Shown here one piece after another: positions 33,869 to 47,200 of a stretch of DNA of 64,000 nt (positions are counted from its first letter, which is position 1; each line of letters begins with the position of its first letter). The position numbers were made by a program, and so were the translations under genes. The stretch is from Pararge aegeria (lineage: Eukaryota > Arthropoda > Insecta > Lepidoptera > Nymphalidae), in contig NC_053202.1 of NCBI RefSeq assembly GCF_905163445.1, forward strand, positions 12,648,001 to 12,712,000, written 5' to 3'. The notes below the pieces were generated by a model, which searched no databases, was not told where the DNA came from, and saw nothing but the letters and a program-made list of their open reading frames with translations.

Positions 33869-36800
33869 GTGTGCTGATTCGTTTTTTCTAGGCTCTCGAG
33901 TAGAAATAAAATAGTCCAGGTTACGTCCGGAATACTTTTTTGTAAACATTTCTGACAGATTGCAGACCGATCGTCTCGCCATACACTATGACATGATTTG
34001 ACAGCGATGGTTGTACACCCGTCGCAGTGCTTGTATGAATCGCTGTCGGAAAAGTTATACGATACGACGCCAATTGACATTAGTTTCACGTTTCATGTTT
34101 CATAAGTTGTCTTTGATACCCGTGCTCAAGCTATTTTACCAACAAATTCCGGTTCGGGAGGCACTTCCTTAACATCAACAATTTACAATTTAACATTCAT
34201 TATTCTATCTTGTGAGAGATAAAAGCCATATAATACTAACCAAAATAAACACCAATCTCGTTAGTGAATTCGTATTTGTCTCTACTAGTCTACTATTGAT
34301 ATAAGATTCCACTGTACTGATTTGTATGTTTTTCGCGGTATAATCCGCAAAGTTACCATGAATATGAATATTTCTAACTCTTAGTTATAATAATAACGCA
34401 ACGGGCGACGCGGTTGTTTGTTCAGTTTGATACTGGTGCAGACTGAAAATGAGCGCTGAGCATTGTTGCCAATGCACAGAATAAGGCTTAATATAGTAAT
34501 TAAGGCTTAACAATGGATTAATATAAGAATAAATCAGGGTCTTCCGCAAACTATCCTTGCGTTCCAATACAAAGAAGTTTCACTTCAGGTATAATACCAC
34601 TTCCTGTGGTCACTTTTTATAATTATGTACACCTAGTCAATGCTTAGGTTAAGTGGATATTTTATGTGTATAAAATACACTAACAATATATATTGTAAGA
34701 AAATACATAACTTGTGGATTTCTATGAAAATATGTGAATTATTGTTAAAAAGAGTAAGCCACACAAAATTTATTTTTTTGTAATTTTTTGTGATAGTTGC
34801 TTATTCTATCCGTCTATCTATGTTTGAAAATTTACCTACTAAGAATATCATTGAAATTATTAAAGTTTGTATATATATGAAATGTACAGATTTTCATATA
34901 ATTTAAAATATTCACGAAGCTTCTTATATAAATAAAAACACTTAAATGGAGCAGTGCATGTTTTAAAGTTATAACAATTAATTATGTGTAAGCATAAATA
35001 AAATAAAACTAACCTTCTTACTGCCAACTACACATGAGATATTCTTCTTTTGCCCTTTACCCATTTTATTCCTAAGAAAATGGTTGGATAGATTATTTTA
35101 TTTCTTGCTAAAAAAAATAGGAAAAACTAAAAGGAACAGCTGAAAAATGGTTTCACGTATTTTCAAATTAATTGCAATAGATGGCGTTTTTAAGGTGGTG
35201 CGTAGTTTACCGCTCCATCTAGGATAGGTATAAAAAGATTAATACATATTACAAAGTTTGCGACATAGCAGCAACTGTGACGAAAAATTACAAAATACGT
35301 GGCTACAACAATCATTCTGAAGAATATTCCAAAATATTAAATTGTAGGTAGTTTTTACCGATTCATCAGGTGTTGCAAGCTTTAACAATAATATTATTTG
35401 TTACTCATAGTGAAATGTTATAACCTCTTATTGTGACTTTACGTTAAATTAAAATTAATTGAATCTCGTCTTATCAGTAAGTCTCGCCGTAGCCTACTGA
35501 TTTTAGGGTTCCGTGATAATTAAAAAGAAAAAAAACCCTATAAGATTACTTGGACTTTTGACAGACAAACCTTTTTCTCACTATATAAAAAGATATCAAA
35601 TTAAAATAAATAGAGCTGTGTGTAAATGAATCAAACTTCTAAGTCAACGCAATCAAAAGATACGGCCGTATAAGGCGCATGTTTTGACTAACTCCCTAAA
35701 TCAGAATACAGTTCTGTAATGTGGGTCTAGAATAAATTTTGGCATAGAAGGAAATAAAACGAGATTGCCTAAAAATAAGTCTTAACCTAAATAACATGTT
35801 TAAAAAATCTTTTTTTGAATTATAATTTCATGTGATATTTCATGTGATTAATTGAGAGCTACTTGGGTTTAAAAGTTAAAGGAAAAGTTAGTTGGTATAT
35901 TTTTTTATTTATAATTCCACTGTTGCCGAATTATGCAAGTCTACTTACAAATCCTAGAATTTAACAGTGCATGTTTGATGTTGTCAAGACTTGAAATAAA
36001 ACTCGAAAAAATAAGTCTCATAACAAAAAATAAATCTTAACTCATAACGAAAATATCGTATAGATACCAGGACTCCTAAGACTTTTCACACACTATATTT
36101 GTTTTTGCTTTTTCCTATATTTTATAATGATTTGATAAATTTTAAAATTTAATAGAATATTGTATATTTCTTCCAAGTGTAGGAAAAATTAAAGAAAAAA
36201 AAGAAACAGGTACCGTTTTTTTCATCAAGCCGCAAGATTGGCACATCTCTAATACTTTATTTAACATTTCCGATTTTTGTTTAAAAAATTTCATAAAAGA
36301 ACTACCGGTAGCACAGGTAATAATCTAGAGGTAATAACGTTTCACTGCTCTCTCATTAATTATTACTTTTATTACTTAGGTACATCTTATTCCTTAATTT
36401 ATTGCTTCAACACCAGTGGCGTGCACTTCATACATGCACAAAAGCAATGCATACCCTAAAATTTTTGTATAACTCATAAAAGTGAAGGATTTTTCAATTT
36501 TATGCCATATTCCTTCTTTATGCATACTCTGGTCAAAAACCCTGTGCACGCCACTGTTCAACACAGATATTTAATTCAATCAGGTCGCGACCGTTGTCAT
36601 GTTTTAAAAGGGGGCAGGTACCTACTTATCTTACCTATAAGTTTTTCTAAAATAATAGAAGAAGAACTTTAATTTAGGAATTACTTATTTCGCTTACTTA
36701 AATTTATATACGACAAAATGTATATCCCTCATTGAATAAATATCACTAAGTCCATTTTAAGTGATTGCTATTTCGATGGTTTGTTATAATATTATAACAC

Positions 36801-38098
36801 TAAAGAAAATATAAAAAAAAAATCCAATTCAAAACTGACTCAATAACGATAAGCTGTAAACGGAGCGGCGATAGCCTAGTGGTTAAGAGTTCGGTTTTCA
36901 GAGGCTGACCTTAATACCCAGCACGCACCTCTAACATTTCTAAGTTATGTGCCTTGCAATGAAAATATCACTTGCTTCAACGGTGAGTTAACCTGTATGC
37001 CTGAGCCTTCTCCATAATGTTCACAAATGCATGTGGAGTCCACCAAGCCGCACTGTGTGGTAACTTGGTTATATACGGCCTAAACCCCCGTTCATTGTGG
37101 GAGGAGACTCGTAGCCGGTAATGGGTCGATATGATGAATAAAAGTGGACTTAGTGTTTTCTTACGTATCCAATTGTTTTTGGAAGGCTCCAAACATTTGA
37201 ATCACTAGCGCCATCTTTTTTGTGTTCTTTGTACTAGAAGGTAAGAGACCATCTTTATTATTCTGAATGTTCCTCAAAATTATTAGTATTCAATAATAGT
37301 GTGTGGTCGATGTTCAAATAATCTAATGATGTCCATCAGTATCCAGTGGTACTGTGTACAAACTGACGCCGATATAATTATAACAATATATTGTAAAAAT
37401 ATATGAGATGTTACAGACATTTTTGTCGTTTTATTTATCCTACAGACCACGTTTGAAAAGCTACCCAAAGATCGTTACTTTTCGGGTAGTTTTAAAATAT
37501 AAAAGGCACTTTCTGGATAAGGCGCAATATTTGTTCTTACTCGAAGTCAAGACCTAGATTTTTGCGTGTAGCCGAATCTCAAATGGCGCAGACGATGGAT
37601 TGGCCTCAGTAATTCCAATCGTGTTATTTTCAAAGTAGAGCTACCTCAACAGTTAACAAAAATGGTTATTTTATAGGATTACACTAGATGTAAAGACGAC
37701 ATGTTAATGATACCTGGTGTTGACATTTCTTTACACCTAGTTATGCTTGTAATTTATTATTATAACCATGTTCCTCCTACAATATAAATAATTATTCGCT
37801 TATTGGTTTTTATGGTTTATGAAAAGATGGGACGATCTCAAATCAATGCAATTTTTTTTTTTTGCTTGGAAGAGAATGCTCTGTGGTAAGTTCTACCTCT
37901 CCGTTTCGTTGCGAGGTTATAATAATATGTAATGCGATAACGTTACGTATATTTATCGGTAAACGTTACCGAATCGGAATGTATGCAGCTCATCACTAGC
38001 CTTACATTGACATTGACACTTTAACAATGACGTTTAGACACTGACATTGCCATCTGACGTGGGACAGGCGGCTTCGGGCTTACTTTCTCTTTAATTTT
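33869..38098. other. Intergenic region between Oamb and Nagk
   Basis: AT-rich. One SINE A copy (36866-37137, GATAGCCTAGTGGTTAAG, + strand) and a minus LINE tail (34152-34228). The stretches CAGTGGCGTGCACTTCAT (36413) and CTGTGCACGCCACTG (36541) are inverted relatives, recurring at 45325. No gene seen; short frames lack family motifs. Confidence 0.6.
36866..37137 (+). mobile_element. SINE family A copy
   Basis: CGATAGCCTAGTGGTTAAG, CAGCACGCACCTCTAAC, ATATCACTTGCTTCAACGG and TAATGGGTCGATATGATGA; complete apart from a shortened middle. Confidence 0.8.
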
Positions 38099-38103
38099 TC
38101 AGT
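38099..38103 (+). promoter_or_regulatory. Candidate Nagk initiator (TCAGT)
   Basis: TCAGT, the arthropod initiator consensus, lies 125 bp before the Nagk start codon in a GC-richer leader after an AT-rich stretch. No TATA box is obvious upstream. Position makes it a reasonable transcription start; this is inference. Confidence 0.3.
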
Positions 38104-38224
38104 CCGTCAAACGCGTTCGTGGTAACTTGTCGTGTATAAAATTAGGTTTTATTGTTATCAATCTTCCGGCGATCGTGTTATCAAGACCACCCACGATTCG
38201 AATAAATAATAAACAAGTTATAAA

Positions 38225-38259
38225 ATGGAGCCTACTCAGTACTTCGGAGGCGTCGAAGG
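38225..38259 (+). CDS. Nagk: Nagk coding exon 1 (35 bp)
   Basis: Encodes only MEPTQYFGGVEG, ending with GG and a GTAAGT donor (38260) in phase 2. Joining GG to the T at 46811 rebuilds GGVEGGGTHS, the phosphate-binding loop of the sugar kinase, exactly as expected from animal NAGK proteins. This is why I prefer it to the ATG at 46794, which lies before the AG acceptor and lacks the loop's first glycines. The exon follows a short locally GC-richer leader. Confidence 0.88.
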
Positions 38260-41200
38260 GTAAGTTATACCAAAACAGTTGTACAAGTGAATTTGAAAGT
38301 AGAAAGGCTTGCCTTGAAATAGTAGTTGTTTCGACAGAATTGTAAAAAAAAGCGGTGCACTGCACTTTAAAATTTATTAATTCAGATAGTGTTTACATAT
38401 TTTTTCTTCTTTCCAATGAGGTAAATATCGTTAAATACCATTTAGCCAAATATATACCAGTTTATTTCGAATATAACGATAGGAAATAATTATTTATGTT
38501 ATTAAAAACTACAAAAGAAGTAAAAAACTAACCAGGTAGACTTGTTAAATTAAAAGTGATTTACTGTATCAAAGCATCATTAAAATTACCATATTGTAGG
38601 TAGGTACCTAGGTTATTGTAAAACCGTTACAAAATAAATAGAGGTACTACACTTTTTTATGTTATTGTACCTAATTATTTTATAATGAAACTAATAAATA
38701 TTGTGGAAAACAAGACTGACCTACGTCATTTATTCCTTAATGAACTTTATAGCCCTAGTGATAAGAGTGTAATTAAATTGAGGTTTAATGAAATATGCGC
38801 GGAATTTAACATCGGCTCAGTAGTCGACCCTGAACATTTTTTTACATTTACTTTTCTATAACAATTGATTTGCTTCATTCATCAGGATCAGTTGATTTTT
38901 TTTAATTTGATTAATTGTGTCATCTTTATCGGTTGGATAACTCAAACGCTACTTATTTAAGGCGCTGCGCGCTACTTAACGCTATTTGAGGCGTCTTTAC
39001 CTTCAAAAGGTGTGAACTTCGAGGACATCCAAATCTTTTAAATAAGACATACCTATCCGATTCGTAGATATTTTTTAGGAACGTTTCTGTATTCGGCTGT
39101 TCGGACACACATCTTTGCCGATCCTCAGGTTTTCTTCTCATAGGATTCTTGAGTATACCCACCACGATGCTCCACCAGTTGCAGGTTAGCAGGCTATATC
39201 ACTCGGTAAACGGAGTGTCGGGCGCCGACCAACTAGGTGGAGCGACGACCTCCAAAAAGTGGCAAGCATTATCTAGGTACCTAGATGGGAAAAGCCGAAA
39301 ATAGAAAAAATTGGCGCTGCTTGAAACAGGCCTATGTCCAGCAGTGGAGGTATATTAGCTGATGATGATGATGGTGATACTATATCACCTATAACTGACT
39401 GACTACAGAGCACGGGTTTCCTCTCAAAATTCAGCTAATAGTCCACTCTGGTCAAGTGCTTATTGTTAGGTACTTTCAGTTAGTTTTCCATGACCTACGT
39501 CGTGCCCAAGGGTCGGAAGTAGCAGTAAAGCTTTTTCACAACGCCAAAAAAAAAGGTTTTCTTATGTATGGTTAAAGAAAGTGTCTTTTAATAACTCTAA
39601 AAGCACATAGCTCCGAAAAGACAGAGGTGCGAACGCGGACTCAAACCCTTTTAGGAATTAAAGGGATTCCGAAATCCTTACCACAAGGCAATTACTCAAC
39701 CAATACCGTAGTATCATCATTATAAAGCCTATAACAATCTATTGATGGACTAAAGGCATATCCCAAGCGGGGGGTTTGCCCATAATCACCACGCTTGGCA
39801 GACGAGTTGGAGATCGCAGGAGAATGTAGTATTTGCATAGAGGACGCTACTGCCCGTTCTTCATTATATTCTCCTACTCGCCTCGTGCGGGGGCTGCAGT
39901 GGGAAGTGTAGGAAGAAGAGAGATGGTGGCTGTATTCTGATCTGGTGTCACCAAATGGCGCTCCAGGCTGTGTTCTTACATATAGGCCCGGACTCCACCA
40001 CAGCAGAGATGTTTGAAGATGTCAGAAGCGGAGTCGAGAAGTTTTCAAATCGATTTATAAATGACAGAGTTCTTAGCTAACTTACATAAAAAAATAAAGA
40101 ACCGAATTGAGAACCTCCTCATTTTTCATATGTCCGTAAAAAAGTGGTCGCTATGGTATCCTTGATTTAAGTGTAGAAGTGACAAATAAATCGAAAAGAA
40201 TTAATTAAGAATTACAGAATCCTTCATAAGTACTTATTACAGTACACCGTTGGCTTGGTTTAGGACCAGGCAGACATAACTAAAAGAAAAAATAAGATGA
40301 AGAGGAAGCTAGACAAATAATAGCTAGGCGCTTACATACCAAGCTAGATTGGTATGCAAAGCAGAACAACAGGCTGGTTTCTCAAACAAGGTGTTTTTTT
40401 CCAACCTTGCGCGAAGCGATCTGGTGTTTACATTAAACGTACCGAATACCAATACTTGACATTTTGCATTGCCGCAAGACGAGATAACATTTTTAACCTT
40501 TTTATAAGCTGACTATCAATATTCTGTAAACTCAGCATAATGCTTACGGCCAATTTCACTTTTACAATCACAACAAGGCATGGTGGTCATAAACAAAATA
40601 ATGTAGCTCTTATGATATTTATATAAGTAAGTGCTGATAGCTCAGTGGTTAGGGCGGTAGGGCTTCGGCCTCCATATCATGGAGACCGAGTTCGATTCCC
40701 GACACGCACGTCTAAACTATAGGAGTAGTGCGTTTTTAAAATATCACATGCTTTAACGGTAAAGGAAAAAATCGTGAGAAACCTGCATGCCTGAGAGGTC
40801 CCATAATGTTCTCAAAGGCATGTGAAGTATTTGCTGTTATTTCATAATCAAACCAACCGAAATAACACTTCAGTTCACTTTTTTTGATTTGATATTTTAC
40901 ACGGGGATTCTTTATGAAATATACTTCTGCACCCTTCAACATTATATCGTAATTCTTTTACACGTTGTACAATTTAGCTTTTTGTACCCGACTACTTTAG
41001 GTGTTTATTTTTATTTTCTTATCTTGTTATGGAATAGGTACAATTATATGGCATAAATAAATAGAGCATTTGACGAGTGACGCGCTCTCGTTACATCCTG
41101 GTTTAGGACAACAACACAGAAAAATGACTCCGTGCAATTATGAGGGTTGTCACCAAAAACCCCGAGATTTGAACCTAGGACTGTGTGATTCGTACATGCT

Positions 41201-44200
41201 AACTGTGCCATTAAGGCAGAACAATAATTTGTAGGCGACGTTTTAAAAACTTTAGATTTTTGATCGAAGCTGTATGTTTTAGTTTCTGTTTTAGTTTGCT
41301 CATGAGTATTGTATAGAAGCAGGCGTTACTCTGCGGAATTCCATGATATATTATTTTGCTATACTCCGTGGAAAGCAGGAGAATTTGTATGATGTAATTT
41401 ATAGTTTCTTCAATCCTGATACACGAAACAGATCTCCGAGGTAATGTACCCTCTATGCACGTTTTGCTTCGAAACCGGAGATATTGACTTTACAATGAAT
41501 AATTGTTAAGTCGGGCGTATTGACTTAACGGATACTAAATACCAGCTAGAGTTTTCTGGTGGACTTTCGGTCATCGATCTTTTGCAGAAAGCGTCTAACT
41601 ACTTCGACAGTTGTTTGTTGGTTGTTTGAATCAAGGGCGGGGGAGATGGCAAACTTTGTCGCTCTTTATATACATCCACTCTGGAGCCTACATCCTGAGT
41701 TTTCGATGCCAAACATTTAAGGGTAGTAAAAACAATAGCGTCATGCCTTATGCCATCGCGACATGCACTTCGTAAACCACTGCATAAGTATGTACTTATA
41801 TTTGCTGCGTATTTATTACGCTGTATACCTGTTGCGCCCCGCGGTGTTACCCGCGGTGTATAAGTCGTTCGGTTGCCTTATGAAGACTTAAAATAAGACG
41901 ATATTTTGTGTAGTAAATAAACGAAACTTTCTGTAAACTATTAACTACCCTTAGGAAATTTATGTTTTTAACCGGACCAAAAGTAGCCTGTCCCAAAAAT
42001 TACAAATAACTTAGTTAGTGCCTAGAAGGACAGACAAACTCACTTTCGCAAAGTACGTACGACCTATTTTCTGTAAGTAATTTAACTAATTTTACCCAAC
42101 ATCCTTATGATGATGGTATACTCCCCCGAACGACCTCTGTTTAAAATTATTGCTGTATCATCTGCTGGGCGTTGCGTCCTATGACAGCTTTTTTATTTCA
42201 TTAGAGGGATAAATCCTTATGAACTTCCATATTAGATTGAGCCGGAAAACCCCTCCTGCCTTTACTACGGTATAAGTTTCTCCAGTACAAGGCCAGAATA
42301 ATTGCATGATGTTTTGTATGCAGAACATATGATTCAGTACCATCGTGCATGCATCGTTCGCTTTGCCGTCTGCAACCGTCTTTCTGTCCTGTGGCCTTAA
42401 CCCATATCAGTGCGATAAATATTACTACAGAGTGCGTTGTCAGTGGTTCACGTATACCCGAGCTTGGTCCACATTTTTAGCATAGAGCGTATTTGACTAC
42501 GTTGGTAATTTTGATTAGTGAGGTTACTACTGTATTTTAACCGATGCCCGTTCATCCCTTTTTTTTTCAATGCATAGGGCAATAGTTTCTGTTCGAGATA
42601 TATTGAGGAGCTGATAAAGATCTTTATATTGATCAAGGGCTCAAAGAGCAACAGCAGAACTCTTTTAATTAGAGGGCTCTCTACAGTTCGGTTTTAGATG
42701 ACATTTTGTTTAACATCCTTGATGCCTTGGTGAAAGAAAACATCGTAGGGAAACCCGCATGCCTGAGAGTTTTCGATAATGTACTCAAAGGTGTGTAGAG
42801 TCCACCAATCCGCACTGGGTCAGCATGGTGGACTACATCCTTAACCCATTCTAATTGTGGTTGGAGACCCGTGCCCTGTAGTGGGTAATGGGTTGATATC
42901 ATTATGATGAAGTGATGCTAGTAAGAGGATAGTGGAATAGATTATAAAAGTCAAGATATATGGTTGACCACCATTCATCCTTATAACCTATAACAGTCCA
43001 CTGCTGGACAAAATTTGATGGCCTCTCCCAACAAAGAGTTTGTCCGTATTCACCACGCTGCGCAGACGGGTTCGACATAGCTGTTAGTAGTACCACAGAG
43101 AACGTTGCTGGCCGCTCTCCGATATATTCGATACACCCTCAAAAGAGGGGGGTTGTGACAGCTGTTTTTTGTTGACCTGCCATCACCACCGGCGCCATAA
43201 GAAAAACATAAAACATTTAAAACTACTTCGTTCTATTTTTTATTTTGTCACAAGTATCTAAATTATCGAATTCGACGAGTGTAACAGGTAGTGAATCGAT
43301 TAAATCCAATACTTCAGGGTCAATATCGAAAAAAATTCAAATTAACTAGTAAACCGGTGTAAATGCCATTTTGGTGTTTAGTCTCACATATGGTAATGAT
43401 GTTAAACGTGTAAACTTCCACCTATAGTAGGCCACCGCTGATAAATATAAGTTTGTCATGATTCATCGATATCCATAATTTCTTTTGTTTACGAGTACCT
43501 ACCTACGTTGACAAAATAGAAATTCAGTCATATTATGAAAATTAAACTTAATTTGTTATACTCCGCGAAAAGCAGGAGAATCTGTATGATGTACTTTATA
43601 ATTTCTTCAATCCTTATACTCCATACCTAACAGATCTTCGGCAACCCTCTACGCACCGGAAACCGGATCATCCTCAGTATATGTTGACTTTACAATGAAT
43701 AATTGTTAAGCGTAAAATTTTACAACTTTTTCGCCTTATATATACCTTTCAATAAAATGTATTAAACAGTTTAAGTTAGTAACTCTTTGGCAGATACATA
43801 ACGGTTTGGGCATTATTTGATGTGTGTACAAGCACATTGGCTAGCAAAATTAGGTTACAACTTAGATACAGAATCGCCCTGCAGCGTTCCGCACATAGGA
43901 GAGAGACTTATTGAGCTTAGGAACCAAGTTGGTCCAATGCCAATTGGTGACTTGACTAATCATCTGGTTAACCAGAGAGTGGGTGTGTCCAGCCTTAAGG
44001 ACAGATAAAGGTTATTTCCCGCAACCAGCGCCGCATTCCATAGCGCCATATGCAGTGCACGTGTAGAATTACAATCACCTGACGGGCAAAATACAGTGCA
44101 CGCACACAAACGTGCGGCGACACACAGACATACACATGCTACGAAGTGAAGGAGGCGTGTCGGAACAAGAATAACAAGTTTGATTGCAGTAATCTTTGGT

Positions 44201-47200
44201 GATTGTGTAGTTCTATTTATATTTGCGGTGATAGCTTAGTGGGTAAAACTTTGGCTTGCCTTTCCTAGTACCGTATACTTTACTGAATGCGATCCCGGGC
44301 TCCTAATTACTTTTCATAGTTATGTGCATTTTAAGAAATGCAAAATATAGCAAAGAGAGTTCTCCATAATGATTTCAAAGGCGTGTGAAGTCTAACTATC
44401 ACAAAATTTGGCCAGCGTGGTAGAATAGGTATATGGCCTATAATAATACCCTTCTTGTTCTGACCTGGCTGGGAATGGTGCGATAGATCGAATTGTTATC
44501 GTTTCGTCAGATTTTCATTTCGAGGAGTGTTGGATTTAGTTAAAGTTCGACTAAGCTTTTTACGGACAGTCTTATAAATAATCTAAGCGCTTTATAAATA
44601 GTAATTAAAAAATTTTGAATATAACTGCTATTATGTAGTTGAAATTTCTTATATCCTGAGTGCAATGAATAATGTAGGTATCTATCTATTTGGGTACCAT
44701 ATTTGGTCTGATATTTGAAAAGAAAACATAATATAGTAACATTTACCTGGAACCTTTCACATGGAGGCCAAGTTCATATTTATTAATACGTCACGTGTAA
44801 CAGTTGATGCCGACAATTCTCCTTATCAGTAATCCCTTATCAGTGGGATTACATATTATGAATCCATAAATAAGTGTTTATGTTTGCGGCGCGATAATAA
44901 TGTTGCAAATTGAACAATTTTGTCTATTTCCTCTAATTGCAATTGCTGCGTAATATCTATGATTATTCCTTTAGTATCGTTTAAGTTGTTTATGCTACGG
45001 AATTATAAATGACTCTAAAGGTCGTAATGTTATGTTTTGTTTGCCACGTGGATGAGGCCGCTCCCGCACATCGTAATATAATTTGACGGCCGATTGGCGC
45101 AGTGGGCAGCGACCCTGCTTTCTGAGACCAAGGCCGTGGGTTCGATTCCCACAACTGGAAAATGTTGAACATGAATGTTTTTCAGTTCATCTGGATTTTA
45201 TAAGTATTTATGTATATTTTTCATCAGTCATTTTAGTACCCATAACACAAGCCACGCTTACTTTGGGGCGATGTGATGTGTGTGTAGATGGCGATGTGTG
45301 TATCGTCGTAGTACATATATTTCAGTGGTGTGTACTTCATACTTTCACAAAAGCACTGCCTACCCTAATATTGATATATAACTCTTATAGGAGGAGAATT
45401 TTTGACCTTTTATGCAAATTTTCCTGGTGTATGCATACCCTGATATTTATTTATAAGTTTTAATTTTTATTAATTTTTCAAATGCATATAAAAATGATTT
45501 TGTACCTGTACAGGATTTGTACCTGCGATTCTGGCAATCGTGGCCTGAGCGCCTTACCACTAAGCTACCGCACGCATTAATTATTATATGGAGTATATCT
45601 ATATACAATGTGTAAATGAAAACCTAAATAATACTGCACAGAGTTTAGAAGTACATTATGTAGCGTCTTCGGGATTTATCTGTGAGACCGAAACCTAATA
45701 ATTTTTGAGTAAGCCAATGCCATAGTTTTTACTGAAAGAAGTCAGAAACAGCCCTAACATCACATGCAAAATTTAAATCCTGTGACTCCAAATTCAAATT
45801 CAAAATTTCTTTATTCATGTAGGCCTATCACAGGCACTTATGAAGCGTTCATACATATTTGTTTACATAATTGTAACGGGATGGTGATAACTTCGTTAAA
45901 ACTCGTCCTGTCACTTTGCTAGGTAACGCTCCGCGTAGAATAGATACTATGTGCGTGTCCGGTCTTTTATCTTCAATAGGGTTGTCATAAGTTTACTTAT
46001 GTGTTTTCTATAAAAACCAATTCAAAACATTCTAAGTACTTAGAATATTTTAAATTAGTTTTTATGTAAAAATAAATATGCTTCTTTTGATATCATATTT
46101 TTACTGATTCCTTATGAAATATACCTACGTATGCAACATTACATTTTATATTACATTACATGTACATCGTACAACATTATATTTTTATACAACAGGTAGG
46201 TTACGATAGGTTTTTAAGTCGATTTTTTTTTTAATTCATAAATTAACTGTTTTGTTTCTGAATGGCGCGTCGTGTTTTTTATATGTATTGAATATTCTAT
46301 GATGGATTAGATTAGCCCGCTACCATCTTAGACTGCATCATCACTAAACACCAGGGAAGATTGCAGTCAAGGGCTAACTTGTAGTGAAAAAAAAAAAATA
46401 TGCTACTTTCCGTCATCTCAACTAACTATGCCAAAAATCAAGCTGATTGGGTGCTTACTTAGAGCGTAAAGGAAGGACAAACAAACAAACTTTCGCATTT
46501 ATATTATTACCAGGTGTGCCCTGCGGCTTCGCCCCCGTAAATTTAGGAGGCAGCGTACTGCTGCATAGTCTACACCTATAGTCAAATATATGAGATTTTT
46601 TCACAAATATTTTTTCTTACGTTATTTTTTTTAATGAAAAGTATACTATGTTTTTCCTAATACCTTCAAGAATTTCTATAAAAAGTTTAATGAAGATCGG
46701 TTCAGTAGTGTACGCGTGAAAGCGTAACAAACAAACTTACATTCACATTTATAATATTAGTAGGGATATTATACTTAGTATACAGTATATAGTATGGATA
46801 TTGGTTCCAGTGGCGGTACTCACTCAAACCTGGTGATATGCGATCAGCTAGGCCGAGTGGTGGGCAAGTCACGCGGCCCGGGGACCAACCACTGGGCTTT
46901 GGGCATCGACGAGTGTGCCCAACGGATCATAGACATGCTGCACACCGCTAAACAAGACGCTGGCATACCGTTGGACACGCCTTTGGACTCTTTGGTGAGT
47001 AGCCTTAGATAACTTCTACGACTCAGCGGTGATAGCCTCCGGCCTTCGATGGGACCGCGTTCAATCCCTAGCACGTACCACTAATATTGCAAAGTTATGT
47101 GCGGTTTTAATTAAATACAACTTGCTTTATCGGCGAAGGTTACCATCGTGAGAAAACCTGCATGCCTGAGAGTTCTCCATAATGTTCTCAAAGTCGTGTG

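Larger units (their letters stand above)
38260..46810. other. Nagk intron 1
   Basis: 8.55 kb. Holds an RTE LINE end, SINE A copies, two family E copies, a family B SINE, a tRNA-like remnant and a Helitron-like piece, listed separately. 39720-39860 and 42990-43100 share TCTCCCAACAAAGAGTTTG-type LINE sequence. The frame 43817-44008 is not recognised. Remaining parts are AT-rich without visible features. Confidence 0.6.

Noticed and set aside
45089..45162. Functional tRNA gene
   Set aside because: Box A and box B are good, but the ends do not pair as an acceptor stem and at least three other dispersed copies exist, so it is a SINE head.
46794..47012. ATG at 46794 as the Nagk start
   Set aside because: The ATG lies in intron sequence before a TTCCAG acceptor, and the frame lacks the phosphate-loop glycines that the exon at 38225 supplies in the right phase.
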